Assembly: GCA_937927675.1 (NCBI GenBank) | Contig: CALBSG010000050.1 | Location: 1-15,576 of the forward strand | Origin: an uncultured Paracoccaceae bacterium | GTDB taxonomy: Bacteria > Pseudomonadota > Alphaproteobacteria > Rhodobacterales > Rhodobacteraceae | DNA length: 15,576 nt | Direction of reading: 5' to 3' | Shown: piece after piece, positions 1-5,924 of the stretch | How the letters are laid out: every line of letters begins with the position of its first letter | How positions within the stretch are numbered: the first letter of the stretch is position 1 | Notes under the pieces: generated by a model | What the model was told of the DNA's origin: nothing | The model's database searches: none | Seen by the model: the letters and a program-made list of their open reading frames with translations, nothing else | Made by a program: the position numbers and the translations under genes

Positions 1-572
1 CCATCATAACCGTAGAACTGATTCATTAGTAATACTCCCCTTGTCGCCAATTCAGGTATCATATAAAAGTTCCACCCTAGCATATCCAAATTGTCTTCAT
101 GATAAGAACATTCCCTTCTACCGCTGAATCTTGCTCTCTTAAACCATAACATCGCCTGATAATCGTCAGTTAAGATTGCTCCACCTTTACTTAATTTCAA
201 TGTCTTATAAGGTCCTGTAAACGATAAACACATATGTGTTCCTGAAACATACATATCAGAAGTAAATCTTAATGCGGAATCAACAACATTGGATGGAAAT
301 AACCTATATGCACCTTTAATTGTGTCCCCTTCAACGGGTGTGAAATTAACTTTTAATCCCGCGTGAATAATTTCACAAGGAACTGATGGATATGTTCTTG
401 ATGGGCAGTCTATAAACTCCTTTTCTATCGATTTTTTAATATTTTTTTCATAATATAACGATAAAAACAAAGCATTACTCATGTTGTCTAAAGCAACTGC
501 GTAAGGCGCTCCTGTATAGTCACATAACGCCTTTTCAAAATCTTCTGTTATTTTATGTACTCCTTGTGCCAT
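1..572 (-). CDS. DegT/DnrJ/EryC1/StrS-family aminotransferase, partial (C-terminus beyond window start)
   Basis: This reads as the N-terminal 190 residues of a PLP-dependent sugar aminotransferase of the DegT/StrS fold type I family, which transfers an amino group from glutamate to a keto sugar nucleotide in the cytoplasm. Seen in the translation: an N-terminal helix and DYTGAPYAVALDN strand (residues 18-30), the PLP-ring aspartate in NVVDSALRF (Asp98), and the Schiff-base lysine in LSFTGPYKTLKLSKGG (Lys123) followed by the GGAILTDD strand. The usual SFxxxK spacing has one extra residue here (SFTGPYK), so it is a divergent member. The frame is open to position 1, so roughly half the protein lies outside. 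ATG at 572 is the start: it gives the normal family N-terminus and lies 34 bp after the preceding gene's stop. No Shine-Dalgarno is seen, only an A/T-rich leader. Last visible gene of a four-gene operon. The substrate sugar cannot be told from sequence. Confidence 0.85.
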   Translation of the reverse strand, partial: MAQGVHKITEDFEKALCDYTGAPYAVALDNMSNALFLSLYYEKNIKKSIEKEFIDCPSRTYPSVPCEIIHAGLKVNFTPVEGDTIKGAYRLFPSNVVDSALRFTSDMYVSGTHMCLSFTGPYKTLKLSKGGAILTDDYQAMLWFKRARFSGRRECSYHEDNLDMLGWNFYMIPELATRGVLLMNQFYGYD

Positions 573-606
573 TTTATAAAAATTTTAATTTAACTAAACA
601 ATATTA

Positions 607-1251
607 TTATAGTCCTCCATCGATTCTCAATTTTGAACCAGAAACATATTCGTTTTCTACAATGTAGTTTATGGTATTATATAATTCATCAATTCTACCC
701 CATCTTTTCAATCCAATCTTTTCTTTCGCTCTTTGTTGGTATTTTTCATCAACTCTATAACACATACCTCCGTCAAAATATCCCAATTGAATTGTATTAC
801 ATGTGACTCCGTGTCTTATACTTTCTCTATTAGCATTACTAATAAACCTATCAACAAATGCTTTAGAAGCACAATAAATTGAATTTTTTGGTACATTCAT
901 CTCAGCAAAAACTGATGATATAGAAATTATTCGACCAAAATTATTTTCAATCATTTTAGGTAGACAATTTGATATAATGTTTATATTACCTTTGATGTTT
1001 ACATTAATCATTCTATCTATTTCTTTCAAATCACTTTCATTTATTTCATTGAGAAATACGTCATATTTAACTCCGCTCAAGTTCAACACAACCTCAAAAC
1101 TGTTGGTTGAAAAGAAATTCTTAACTTCTTCAAATGATGTGATGTCAATGTCTTTACTACCAATTGAGGTTACTTGATATTTTTCTTCTAAATAAGGTGT
1201 CAGTTTTGTACCAATTCCTCCTGTTCCTCCAAAAACTACAATCTTTTTCAT
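607..1251 (-). CDS. short-chain dehydrogenase/reductase (FabG-like 3-ketoacyl or sugar reductase)
   Basis: A 214-residue classical SDR, an NAD(P)-dependent oxidoreductase and slightly shorter than typical FabG (about 245). The nucleotide-binding glycine motif GGTGGIG is at residues 8-14, followed by a stabilising NLSG (57-60) in place of NNAG. The catalytic Asn is probably Asn85 (NVNIKG), and the Ser-Tyr-Lys triad is Ser113, Tyr126 and Lys130 (YCASK). The C-terminus VSGSKLRIDGGL matches the usual FabG end (G..i.vDGG). Its ATG overlaps the stop of the ketoacyl synthase gene by 4 bp (ATGA), so the two are translationally coupled. That context suggests it reduces the 3-ketoacyl product of the synthase to a 3-hydroxyacyl group; this role is inferred, and reduction of a sugar or another keto compound is an alternative. 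No Shine-Dalgarno precedes it. Confidence 0.88.
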   Translation of the reverse strand: MKKIVVFGGTGGIGTKLTPYLEEKYQVTSIGSKDIDITSFEEVKNFFSTNSFEVVLNLSGVKYDVFLNEINESDLKEIDRMINVNIKGNINIISNCLPKMIENNFGRIISISSVFAEMNVPKNSIYCASKAFVDRFISNANRESIRHGVTCNTIQLGYFDGGMCYRVDEKYQQRAKEKIGLKRWGRIDELYNTINYIVENEYVSGSKLRIDGGL

Positions 1252-2186
1252 TTAACATATTTTAATATTGATACTCCATAAGTCCAGCCAGAACCGATTG
1301 CCGGCATCACCAATAAATCTCCAGTTTTTATTTTATTTTGTTTATATAAACTATCCAACGCCATAGGGATTGACGCACCAGCGGTATTGGCAAATTTAGT
1401 CATATTGAAGACTATTTTTTCTTTAGGTACCTCTATCAGCTCTGCAGTTTTTAATAAAACTCTATGACCTGGCTGATGTGGTATTATCCAATCTATCTCT
1501 TCTTTGGAAATATTCAATTTTTCTAATGAACTTTTTATTGTGGTAGGGAGTACTTTAGTTCCAAATTCATACACAGCCTTACCATCCATTTGGAATTTTC
1601 CAGAATGATGACAAGTGAATGCTTCTTTACCATTTGCATCCCCGTATAAATCAGTACTAATCCAACCCCCATCTACTTCAGATAAAATAACCGCTCCCGC
1701 ACCATCACCAAAAAAAACACAATCCCTTCTTTCCCAATCTGTAATTCTTGAATAAGCATCAGCTCCTACCAATAAAATGTTTTTATACTGTTTGGTACTA
1801 ATTAAGGTAGAAGCTATTTGTAAACCATATACAAATCCAGTACACACAGCATTTATATCAAAAGCCGGTTTTTTTACGTCTAATCTTTTCGCCATAATTA
1901 TGGCTGTAGATGGTGAAATTCTATCGGGGCTTGATGTTGCGACAATAATTAAATCAATATCTTCTTTGTTAATATTTGCATCTTTTATTGCATCAATTGC
2001 CGCATGATATGCCAAGTCAGATGGTAATTCATCTTCAACAACTCTTCTTTCTTCTATCCCTAACTTTTCTTTTGTCCATTCAGAGTTTGTCCCAATATTC
2101 AACAAATCAATATCGTTATTTGTTATTGTTTTTTTAGGTACATAAGACCCTATACCTATAATTCCTATGTTATTTAGTTTCATCAT
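1248..2186 (-). CDS. 3-oxoacyl-ACP synthase III family protein (KAS III, FabH-like)
   Basis: A 312-residue thiolase-fold condensing enzyme of FabH length (E. coli FabH is 317). The catalytic triad is visible: Cys115 in INAVCTGFVYG, His237 in IIPHQPGHRV and Asn267 in FANTAGASIP. The glycine-rich FGDGAGAVIL segment (159-168) and the C-terminal GSGWTYG are also family features. KAS III enzymes condense an acyl-CoA starter, commonly acetyl-CoA, with malonyl-ACP to give a 3-ketoacyl-ACP. The gene overlaps the upstream acyltransferase by 17 bp and the downstream reductase by 4 bp. Placement between an acyltransferase, a reductase and a sugar aminotransferase argues for a dedicated synthase making a short acyl decoration rather than the housekeeping FabH, but this is inference. 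The start is ATGATG; either Met could be used (2186 or 2183). No Shine-Dalgarno is visible. Confidence 0.9.
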   Translation of the reverse strand: MMKLNNIGIIGIGSYVPKKTITNNDIDLLNIGTNSEWTKEKLGIEERRVVEDELPSDLAYHAAIDAIKDANINKEDIDLIIVATSSPDRISPSTAIIMAKRLDVKKPAFDINAVCTGFVYGLQIASTLISTKQYKNILLVGADAYSRITDWERRDCVFFGDGAGAVILSEVDGGWISTDLYGDANGKEAFTCHHSGKFQMDGKAVYEFGTKVLPTTIKSSLEKLNISKEEIDWIIPHQPGHRVLLKTAELIEVPKEKIVFNMTKFANTAGASIPMALDSLYKQNKIKTGDLLVMPAIGSGWTYGVSILKYVK

Positions 2187-2745
2187 TTAAGGTTTTTAAG
2201 AAATCTTTTTCTAATTCCAATAATTTAGTTCTACGACTTTTTTCGTTTTTTGCGGGAATACCGTGCACCAATGTAAAAGCTTTCACATCATTTTTAACCA
2301 AACTCATCGCACCTACAGCAGCACCTTCATATAAGGTTACACCAGGTAGAACAGTACAACCAGTACCGATTACTGAATGTTTCTTCAAAATAACTTTTTC
2401 TGATTTAACATTAGTATATTCACTTGGTATACACGGGCCAATTAGAAAATCACCTAAAAAGTCATCAGATGATGATAAAATAGTTACTCTTGACGATACT
2501 TGAGAAAAATCTTCCAAGATAATTTCACCTTTACCTATAAGCGAAGCATAACATGCAATGTGAATATAATTACCTATTTTTATTCCTCCTTCACCAGCAC
2601 TTAATATTACAAAATCATCAATTCTTACATTTGAACCAACTTCTATACTTTTTGCATTATATATTGAACATTTGTCTGATATATAAACATTTTTCCCTAA
2701 CGTTTTGAATCCAATTTTTTTTAGTTCTTCTTCTGTTAAAAACAT
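2170..2745 (-). CDS. left-handed beta-helix (hexapeptide repeat) acyltransferase
   Basis: A 191-residue member of the LbH acyltransferase superfamily, which transfers an acetyl or longer acyl group from CoA or ACP to a sugar hydroxyl or amine. Hexapeptide-type coils are visible at residues 36-50 (VGSNVRIDDFVI), 57-72 (IGNYIHIACYASLIGK) and 125-150 (VIGTGCTVLPGVTLYEGAAVGAMSLV), followed by VHGIPAKNEKSRR and a charged C-terminal helix (170-187). The position where many sugar acetyltransferases keep a catalytic His carries SSSDDFLGDF (91-100). From memory, O-antigen acyltransferases often have this SSDDFSG-like loop, so it is not obviously inactive. It is the first gene of the visible operon. 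Its ATG lies only about 10-30 bp from the composition break, so an upstream gene or promoter may be missing. No Shine-Dalgarno: the leader is A/T only. The acceptor is unknown; the aminotransferase product is a candidate. Confidence 0.85.
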   Translation of the reverse strand: MFLTEEELKKIGFKTLGKNVYISDKCSIYNAKSIEVGSNVRIDDFVILSAGEGGIKIGNYIHIACYASLIGKGEIILEDFSQVSSRVTILSSSDDFLGDFLIGPCIPSEYTNVKSEKVILKKHSVIGTGCTVLPGVTLYEGAAVGAMSLVKNDVKAFTLVHGIPAKNEKSRRTKLLELEKDFLKTLNDETK

Positions 2746-2776
2746 AATTTTATTTTTTCAGTATATTACCTTAAAG
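2746..2776. other. abrupt composition junction (probable chimera or transfer breakpoint)
   Basis: To the left, codons are AT-rich and the four genes have no Shine-Dalgarno. To the right, GC-rich coding starts at once and Shine-Dalgarno sites are common. The plus-strand reading of a DUF486 protein can be followed leftwards to about position 2752, which places the break between the acyltransferase start codon (2745) and about 2755. No repeat, transposase, integrase or tRNA is seen at the edge. Confidence 0.7.
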
Positions 2777-2856
2777 AACCCCTAACCTGGAACCACCTTG
2801 TCGGCTTTAGCTTCATCGCTCTTGGGGCCTTCTTCATCTTCCACAAATGGGCGTGA
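2752..2856 (+). pseudogene. DUF486 family small membrane protein (DMT/EamA-like), 3' end only
   Basis: The plus-strand frame ending at TGA 2854-2856 reads IFSVYYLKEPLTWNH and then LVGFSFIALGAFFIFHKWA before the stop. This matches, as I recall the family, the last helix and C-terminus of DUF486 proteins (about 115 residues, four membrane helices, distant relatives of DMT drug/metabolite exporters), including the YLkEpltWNh turn and the closing FIFHKW. Only about 34 codons remain. In frame the sequence is closed on the left by TAA at 2737-2739, and no start codon fits. The 5' two thirds are therefore missing exactly where the base composition changes. It is too short to span the membrane as a whole protein and is a remnant in this contig. 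It lies 43 bp upstream of the efflux gene on the same strand. The function of the family is not known. Confidence 0.72.
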
Positions 2857-2899
2857 CGGCACTATGGACTCTGCCTGCCCACGGGCGTAGCCCTTTGGG

Positions 2900-4117
2900 A
2901 TGCGCGAAAAATCCGTCTTCCTGAACCGCCACACGCCGCCCAAGGTGATAACCCTTGTCCTTTTGGCGGGGCTGTCGGCGCTGACGATGAACATCTTTCT
3001 GCCCTCGCTTCCCGGCATGGCGAAATGGTTCGAGGTGCCCTACGCGCTGATGCAGCTTTCGGTGGCGCTTTACCTTGCGCTCTCGGCCGCTTTGCAAATC
3101 GTGATCGGCCCGATTTCTGACCGATACGGACGGCGCAAAGTGGTTTTGGGGGCGCTGATCCTGTTTTTGATCGCGACGGTCGGGACCTTGGTCGCGCCCA
3201 ATGCCGAAACCTTTCTGTTCTTCCGCATGGCCCAAGCCGTGGTCGCCGCCGGCATGGTGCTGTCGCGCGCCATCGTGCGCGACATGGTGGCCGATGCCGA
3301 AGCCGCCTCGATGATCGGCTATGTCACCATGGGGATGAGCATCGTGCCGATGATCGGCCCGGCCATCGGCGGGTTTTTGGATGCGGCCTTTGGCTGGCAG
3401 GCGAATTTCACCCTGCTGCTGGTGATCGGCCTTGCCGTCACGGCACTGGTCTGGGCCGATCTGGGCGAAACATCCGAACCGAAAGAGACCAGCTTTGCCG
3501 CGCAATTGCGGCAATACCCCAGCCTGCTGTCCTCGCGCCGGTTCTGGGGCTATTGCATGGCCGCCGCCTTTTCATCGGGCTGCTTTTTTGCCTATCTCGG
3601 CGGCGCTCCCTATGTCGGAACCGAGGTGTTCAAGCTGTCGTCCAAGGAAATCGGGCTGCTCTTTTCATTGACGGCCATCGGTTACCTGATCGGGAACTTC
3701 TTTTCCGGGCGCTATTCGGTGCGGGTTGGCATGAACCGCATGGTGCTGTGGGGCACGGTCATCACCACGGTCGGCCTTGTGGTCCTGACCCTGCTGACGC
3801 TCGCGGGCCTGTCTGGGCCTGTGGTGTTTTTCCTGCTGACCGTGCCGATGGGGATCGGCAACGGGTTGTGCCTGCCCAATGCCAATGCGGGTATCCTGTC
3901 GGTGCGGCCCGATCTGGCGGGCACCGCCTCGGGTCTTGGGGGCGCGATCATGATCGGGGGCGGTGCTGGTTTGGCGGCGCTGGCGGGGCATCTTTTGGGG
4001 CCGGGGTCCAGCGAAATGCCGCTGGTCCTGCTGATGCTGGCCACATCCGTTGGCGCGATCATCGCCATTTTGATGGTGATGGCCCGCGCCCGCAGCCTTG
4101 GGCTTTCCGGCACTTGA
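2900..4117 (+). CDS. Bcr/CflA-family multidrug efflux MFS transporter
   Basis: A 405-residue major facilitator of normal family length with about 12 hydrophobic segments. Visible family marks are the first helix ending in NIFLPSLPGMA (31-41, where Bcr proteins usually have DmYLPalP; the Asp position is Asn here), MFS motif A between helices 2 and 3 (GPISDRYGRRK, 70-80), and the helix 4 SRAIVRDM motif (122-129) typical of the Bcr/CflA drug:proton antiporters. It should export a small toxic compound from the inner membrane using the proton gradient; the substrate cannot be predicted. ATG 2900 is the first start after an in-frame TAG (2888-2890), and its Shine-Dalgarno is weak. The regulator that follows starts 48 bp beyond the stop on the same strand, but its own operator lies between them, so co-regulation is uncertain. 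Confidence 0.9.
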   Translation: MREKSVFLNRHTPPKVITLVLLAGLSALTMNIFLPSLPGMAKWFEVPYALMQLSVALYLALSAALQIVIGPISDRYGRRKVVLGALILFLIATVGTLVAPNAETFLFFRMAQAVVAAGMVLSRAIVRDMVADAEAASMIGYVTMGMSIVPMIGPAIGGFLDAAFGWQANFTLLLVIGLAVTALVWADLGETSEPKETSFAAQLRQYPSLLSSRRFWGYCMAAAFSSGCFFAYLGGAPYVGTEVFKLSSKEIGLLFSLTAIGYLIGNFFSGRYSVRVGMNRMVLWGTVITTVGLVVLTLLTLAGLSGPVVFFLLTVPMGIGNGLCLPNANAGILSVRPDLAGTASGLGGAIMIGGGAGLAALAGHLLGPGSSEMPLVLLMLATSVGAIIAILMVMARARSLGLSGT

Positions 4118-4126
4118 CGTCACTGG

Positions 4127-4154
4127 TTTGCAAAGCCCACACTGGCTTTGCAAA
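4127..4154 (+). promoter_or_regulatory. paired TTTGCAAA palindromes: probable ScfR/PccR-type operator
   Basis: Two perfect copies of the 8-bp palindrome TTTGCAAA lie at 4127-4134 and 4147-4154, 20 bp centre to centre. They are embedded in a longer imperfect direct repeat (CACTGG then TTTGCAAAG, at 4121-4135 and 4139-4155). The second copy ends 11 bp before the regulator's ATG and abuts its Shine-Dalgarno. From memory, TTTGCAAA is the core of the binding sites of short-chain acyl-CoA regulators such as RamB and Rhodobacter PccR. Autoregulation of the adjacent gene is the inferred role. Confidence 0.7.
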
Positions 4155-4165
4155 GGGGATGTCAC

Positions 4166-5563
4166 ATGGCGACACAAAAACTGTACGCGGGGGCAAAGCT
4201 GCGCGAATTGCGCGGGCGGCTTGGTCTGACCCAACGTATTTTTGCCGACAAACTCGGCGTCTCCCTGCCTTATCTGAACCAGATGGAGAACAACCACCGC
4301 CCGGTGTCTGCCGCTGTCGTGTTGGCCTTGGCGCAAGAATTCGGGCTGGATGTGACCGAACTGACCGTGGGCGAAGGCGAGCGTCTGGTCAGCGACATGC
4401 GCGAGGCGCTGGCCGATCCGGTCTTTGCCAAATCCGCCCCACCCTTGGCGGATCTGCGACTTGCGGCCTCCAACGCCCCTGCCCTTGCCCGCGCGTTTCT
4501 TGACCTGCACCGCGCCTATCGCCAAAGCCATGAACGGCTCGCCTCTCTGGACGAGGCGTTGGGCCGCGATGACGCCGGTCTGCGCGCCAGCCCCTGGGAG
4601 GAAGTGCGCGACTTCTTTCACTATTGCGACAACTATGTGGATGCCATCGACCGGGCCGCAGAGCATTTTGCAACCAGCGCAAGCCCGGGAAAAGACGTGC
4701 TGATTACCGCGACAGAGGCCCTTCGCAAGCGTGGGCTGGATGTACAATTTTCCGACACCGGGCTTTTGCGCCATTTTGACAGCAGCGCCCGCCGGCTGGA
4801 GCTTTCGGCCCGCGCTGCGGCCCCCACACAGCGCTTTCAACTGCTCTATCAGGTGGCCCTGCAAACCCAAAATGAGCTTTTGGAAGCCACGCTGGATCTT
4901 GCGCGCTTCACCACGCCCGAGGCCCGCGACATCGCCAAGATCGGCCTTGCCAACTATTTCGCGGGGGCCGCGCTGATGCCCTATCGCGCGTTCCTAGAGG
5001 CGGCACAAAAGACCCGGCACGATCTGGAACGGCTGGCCGACATCTTCGGCGCCTCGATCGAACAGGTCGCGCATCGGCTGTCCACCCTGCAACGACCGGG
5101 CGCCAAGGGGATCCCGTTCTTCTTTGTCCGCGTCGATCAGGCGGGCACGATTACCAAGCGTCACTCAGCCACCCGGCTGCAATTTGCCCGCTTTGGCGGA
5201 GCGTGCCCCTTGTGGAACGCGCACCGCGCGTTCGAGACGCCGGGGCATTTCCTGCGGCAATTGGCTGAAACGCCGGACGGGGTGCGCTATCTGTGCCTGT
5301 CGCGCGATGTGTCGAAACCGGGGGGCGCCTTCCTTGCGCCGGTGCGGCGCTATGCGATTTCGCTTGGCTGCGAGATCACCCACGCCGCAAGTCTGGTCTA
5401 TTCCGATGGGCTGGACCTGAAGGGCCGGTTTGAGCCCATCGGCATTTCCTGCCGGATCTGTGAGCGCAAGGATTGCCACCAACGGTCAGTCCCGCCCTTG
5501 GAACGTCGACTGCGGGTGGACCCCGACACGCGCGGCCTGTTGCCTTACGATATCGCCGATTGA
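4166..5563 (+). CDS. XRE-family short-chain fatty acyl-CoA regulator (ScfR; PccR/RamB-like)
   Basis: A 465-residue cytoplasmic transcription factor. Residues 9-64 form an XRE helix-turn-helix (LTQRIFADKLGVSLPYLNQ as the core). The long middle part corresponds to the ImmA/IrrE-like region of this family (RFQLLYQVALQTQNELLEA), in which no HExxH zinc site is visible. The C-terminal domain ends in a cysteine cluster ISCRICERKDCHQR (Cys429, Cys432, Cys437), characteristic of the ScfR C-terminal domain (DUF2083). Known family members (RamB, MccR, PccR) bind CoA thioesters and control acetate, methylcitrate or propionyl-CoA pathways. The start is ATG 4166, preceded by AGGGGA at a good distance; an in-frame TTG at 4148 would overlap the operator. 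No propionyl-CoA carboxylase gene is adjacent, so its targets besides itself are unknown. PccR is the likeliest orthologue in this kind of genome. Confidence 0.85.
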   Translation: MATQKLYAGAKLRELRGRLGLTQRIFADKLGVSLPYLNQMENNHRPVSAAVVLALAQEFGLDVTELTVGEGERLVSDMREALADPVFAKSAPPLADLRLAASNAPALARAFLDLHRAYRQSHERLASLDEALGRDDAGLRASPWEEVRDFFHYCDNYVDAIDRAAEHFATSASPGKDVLITATEALRKRGLDVQFSDTGLLRHFDSSARRLELSARAAAPTQRFQLLYQVALQTQNELLEATLDLARFTTPEARDIAKIGLANYFAGAALMPYRAFLEAAQKTRHDLERLADIFGASIEQVAHRLSTLQRPGAKGIPFFFVRVDQAGTITKRHSATRLQFARFGGACPLWNAHRAFETPGHFLRQLAETPDGVRYLCLSRDVSKPGGAFLAPVRRYAISLGCEITHAASLVYSDGLDLKGRFEPIGISCRICERKDCHQRSVPPLERRLRVDPDTRGLLPYDIAD

Positions 5564-5590
5564 AAAAGGGGGCCGCGAAGGCCCCCTTTT
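5563..5590. terminator. bidirectional intrinsic terminator
   Basis: GGGGGCC (5568-5574), loop GCGAA, GGCCCCC (5580-5586), flanked by AAAAA on the left and TTTT on the right. The stem ends in a U-tract when read on either strand. It starts at the last base of the regulator's TGA and lies 18 bp before the stop of the convergent small gene, so it serves both. Confidence 0.9.
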
Positions 5591-5608
5591 CCCTATTCTG
5601 TCACCCGA

Positions 5609-5842
5609 TCACTTCAGGTGTTGCCAGATGTGATCCTTCAGATGGCTGCGCTTTTTGCGCAGATGCTCTTCCTCTTCCTCGGACAGAAGATCGAGCCGCG
5701 TCTCTGCGCGATGCACCTTTTCATTCAACTCGTCATACTCGGCCACCAGCTTGGCGAAATGCGCGTCCGTTTCCTTCAAGGCGCTGATCTTGGTTGCCTT
5801 TTCCGGAAATTCCAGCGGCAGGGCGTGCGGGGTATGCGACAT
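5609..5842 (-). CDS. DUF465 (YdcH-like) small coiled-coil protein
   Basis: A 77-residue, highly charged helical protein. The central and C-terminal part (AEYDELNEKVHRAETR, then LLSEEEEEHLRKKRSHLKDHI) matches the YdcH/DUF465 pattern of two antiparallel helices ending in a L(K/R)..R..LKD motif. It is presumably cytoplasmic and oligomeric. The family's function is unknown; no catalytic residues are expected. The start is ATG 5842, with GGAG well placed upstream; an in-frame ATG at 5911 would add 23 non-conserved residues. It lies downstream of betA on the same strand, with an 82-bp gap containing a hairpin, so it may have its own promoter rather than belong to the choline operon. Confidence 0.88.
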   Translation of the reverse strand: MSHTPHALPLEFPEKATKISALKETDAHFAKLVAEYDELNEKVHRAETRLDLLSEEEEEHLRKKRSHLKDHIWQHLK

Positions 5843-5863
5843 GCGTGTCTCCTTCGTCTTGTC

Positions 5864-5884
5864 GCCCCCGAGTTTATCAGGGGC
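5864..5884 (-). other. hairpin between betA and the DUF465 gene
   Basis: On the minus strand GCCCCUGA pairs with UCGGGGGC (one G-U pair) around a 5-nt UAAAC loop. There is no U-tract after it, so it could be a weak or Rho-assisted betA terminator, or a 5' leader structure of the small gene that starts 22 bp further on. Confidence 0.4.
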
Positions 5885-5924
5885 GCAAAAGCTGACTTTG
5901 ACACGGATCAATTGGCGCGTTTTT

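Noticed and set aside
1..2745. AT-rich segment as phage DNA
   Set aside because: Surface-sugar genes also occur in marine phages, but no structural or replication gene is present and the consistent lack of Shine-Dalgarno sites fits Bacteroidota better. It remains possible.
2740..2800. Insertion-sequence end, attachment site or tRNA at the junction
   Set aside because: I looked for terminal inverted repeats, target duplications, integrase or transposase fragments and a tRNA 3' end and saw none.
2782..3018. Minus-strand open frame ending in an acidic tail (DEEGPKSDEAKADKVVPG)
   Set aside because: It is antisense to the DUF486 end and the efflux transporter start, both of which match families. 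High third-position GC keeps such antisense frames open.
4148..4165. Upstream TTG start for the ScfR gene, adding six residues
   Set aside because: It overlaps the second TTTGCAAA site and has no ribosome site; ATG 4166 has AGGGGA at a normal distance.
3665..4870. 401-codon minus-strand open frame across the MFS and regulator genes
   Set aside because: It crosses two convincing plus-strand genes and their intergenic operator, and has a low-complexity Gln/His/Arg-rich translation.
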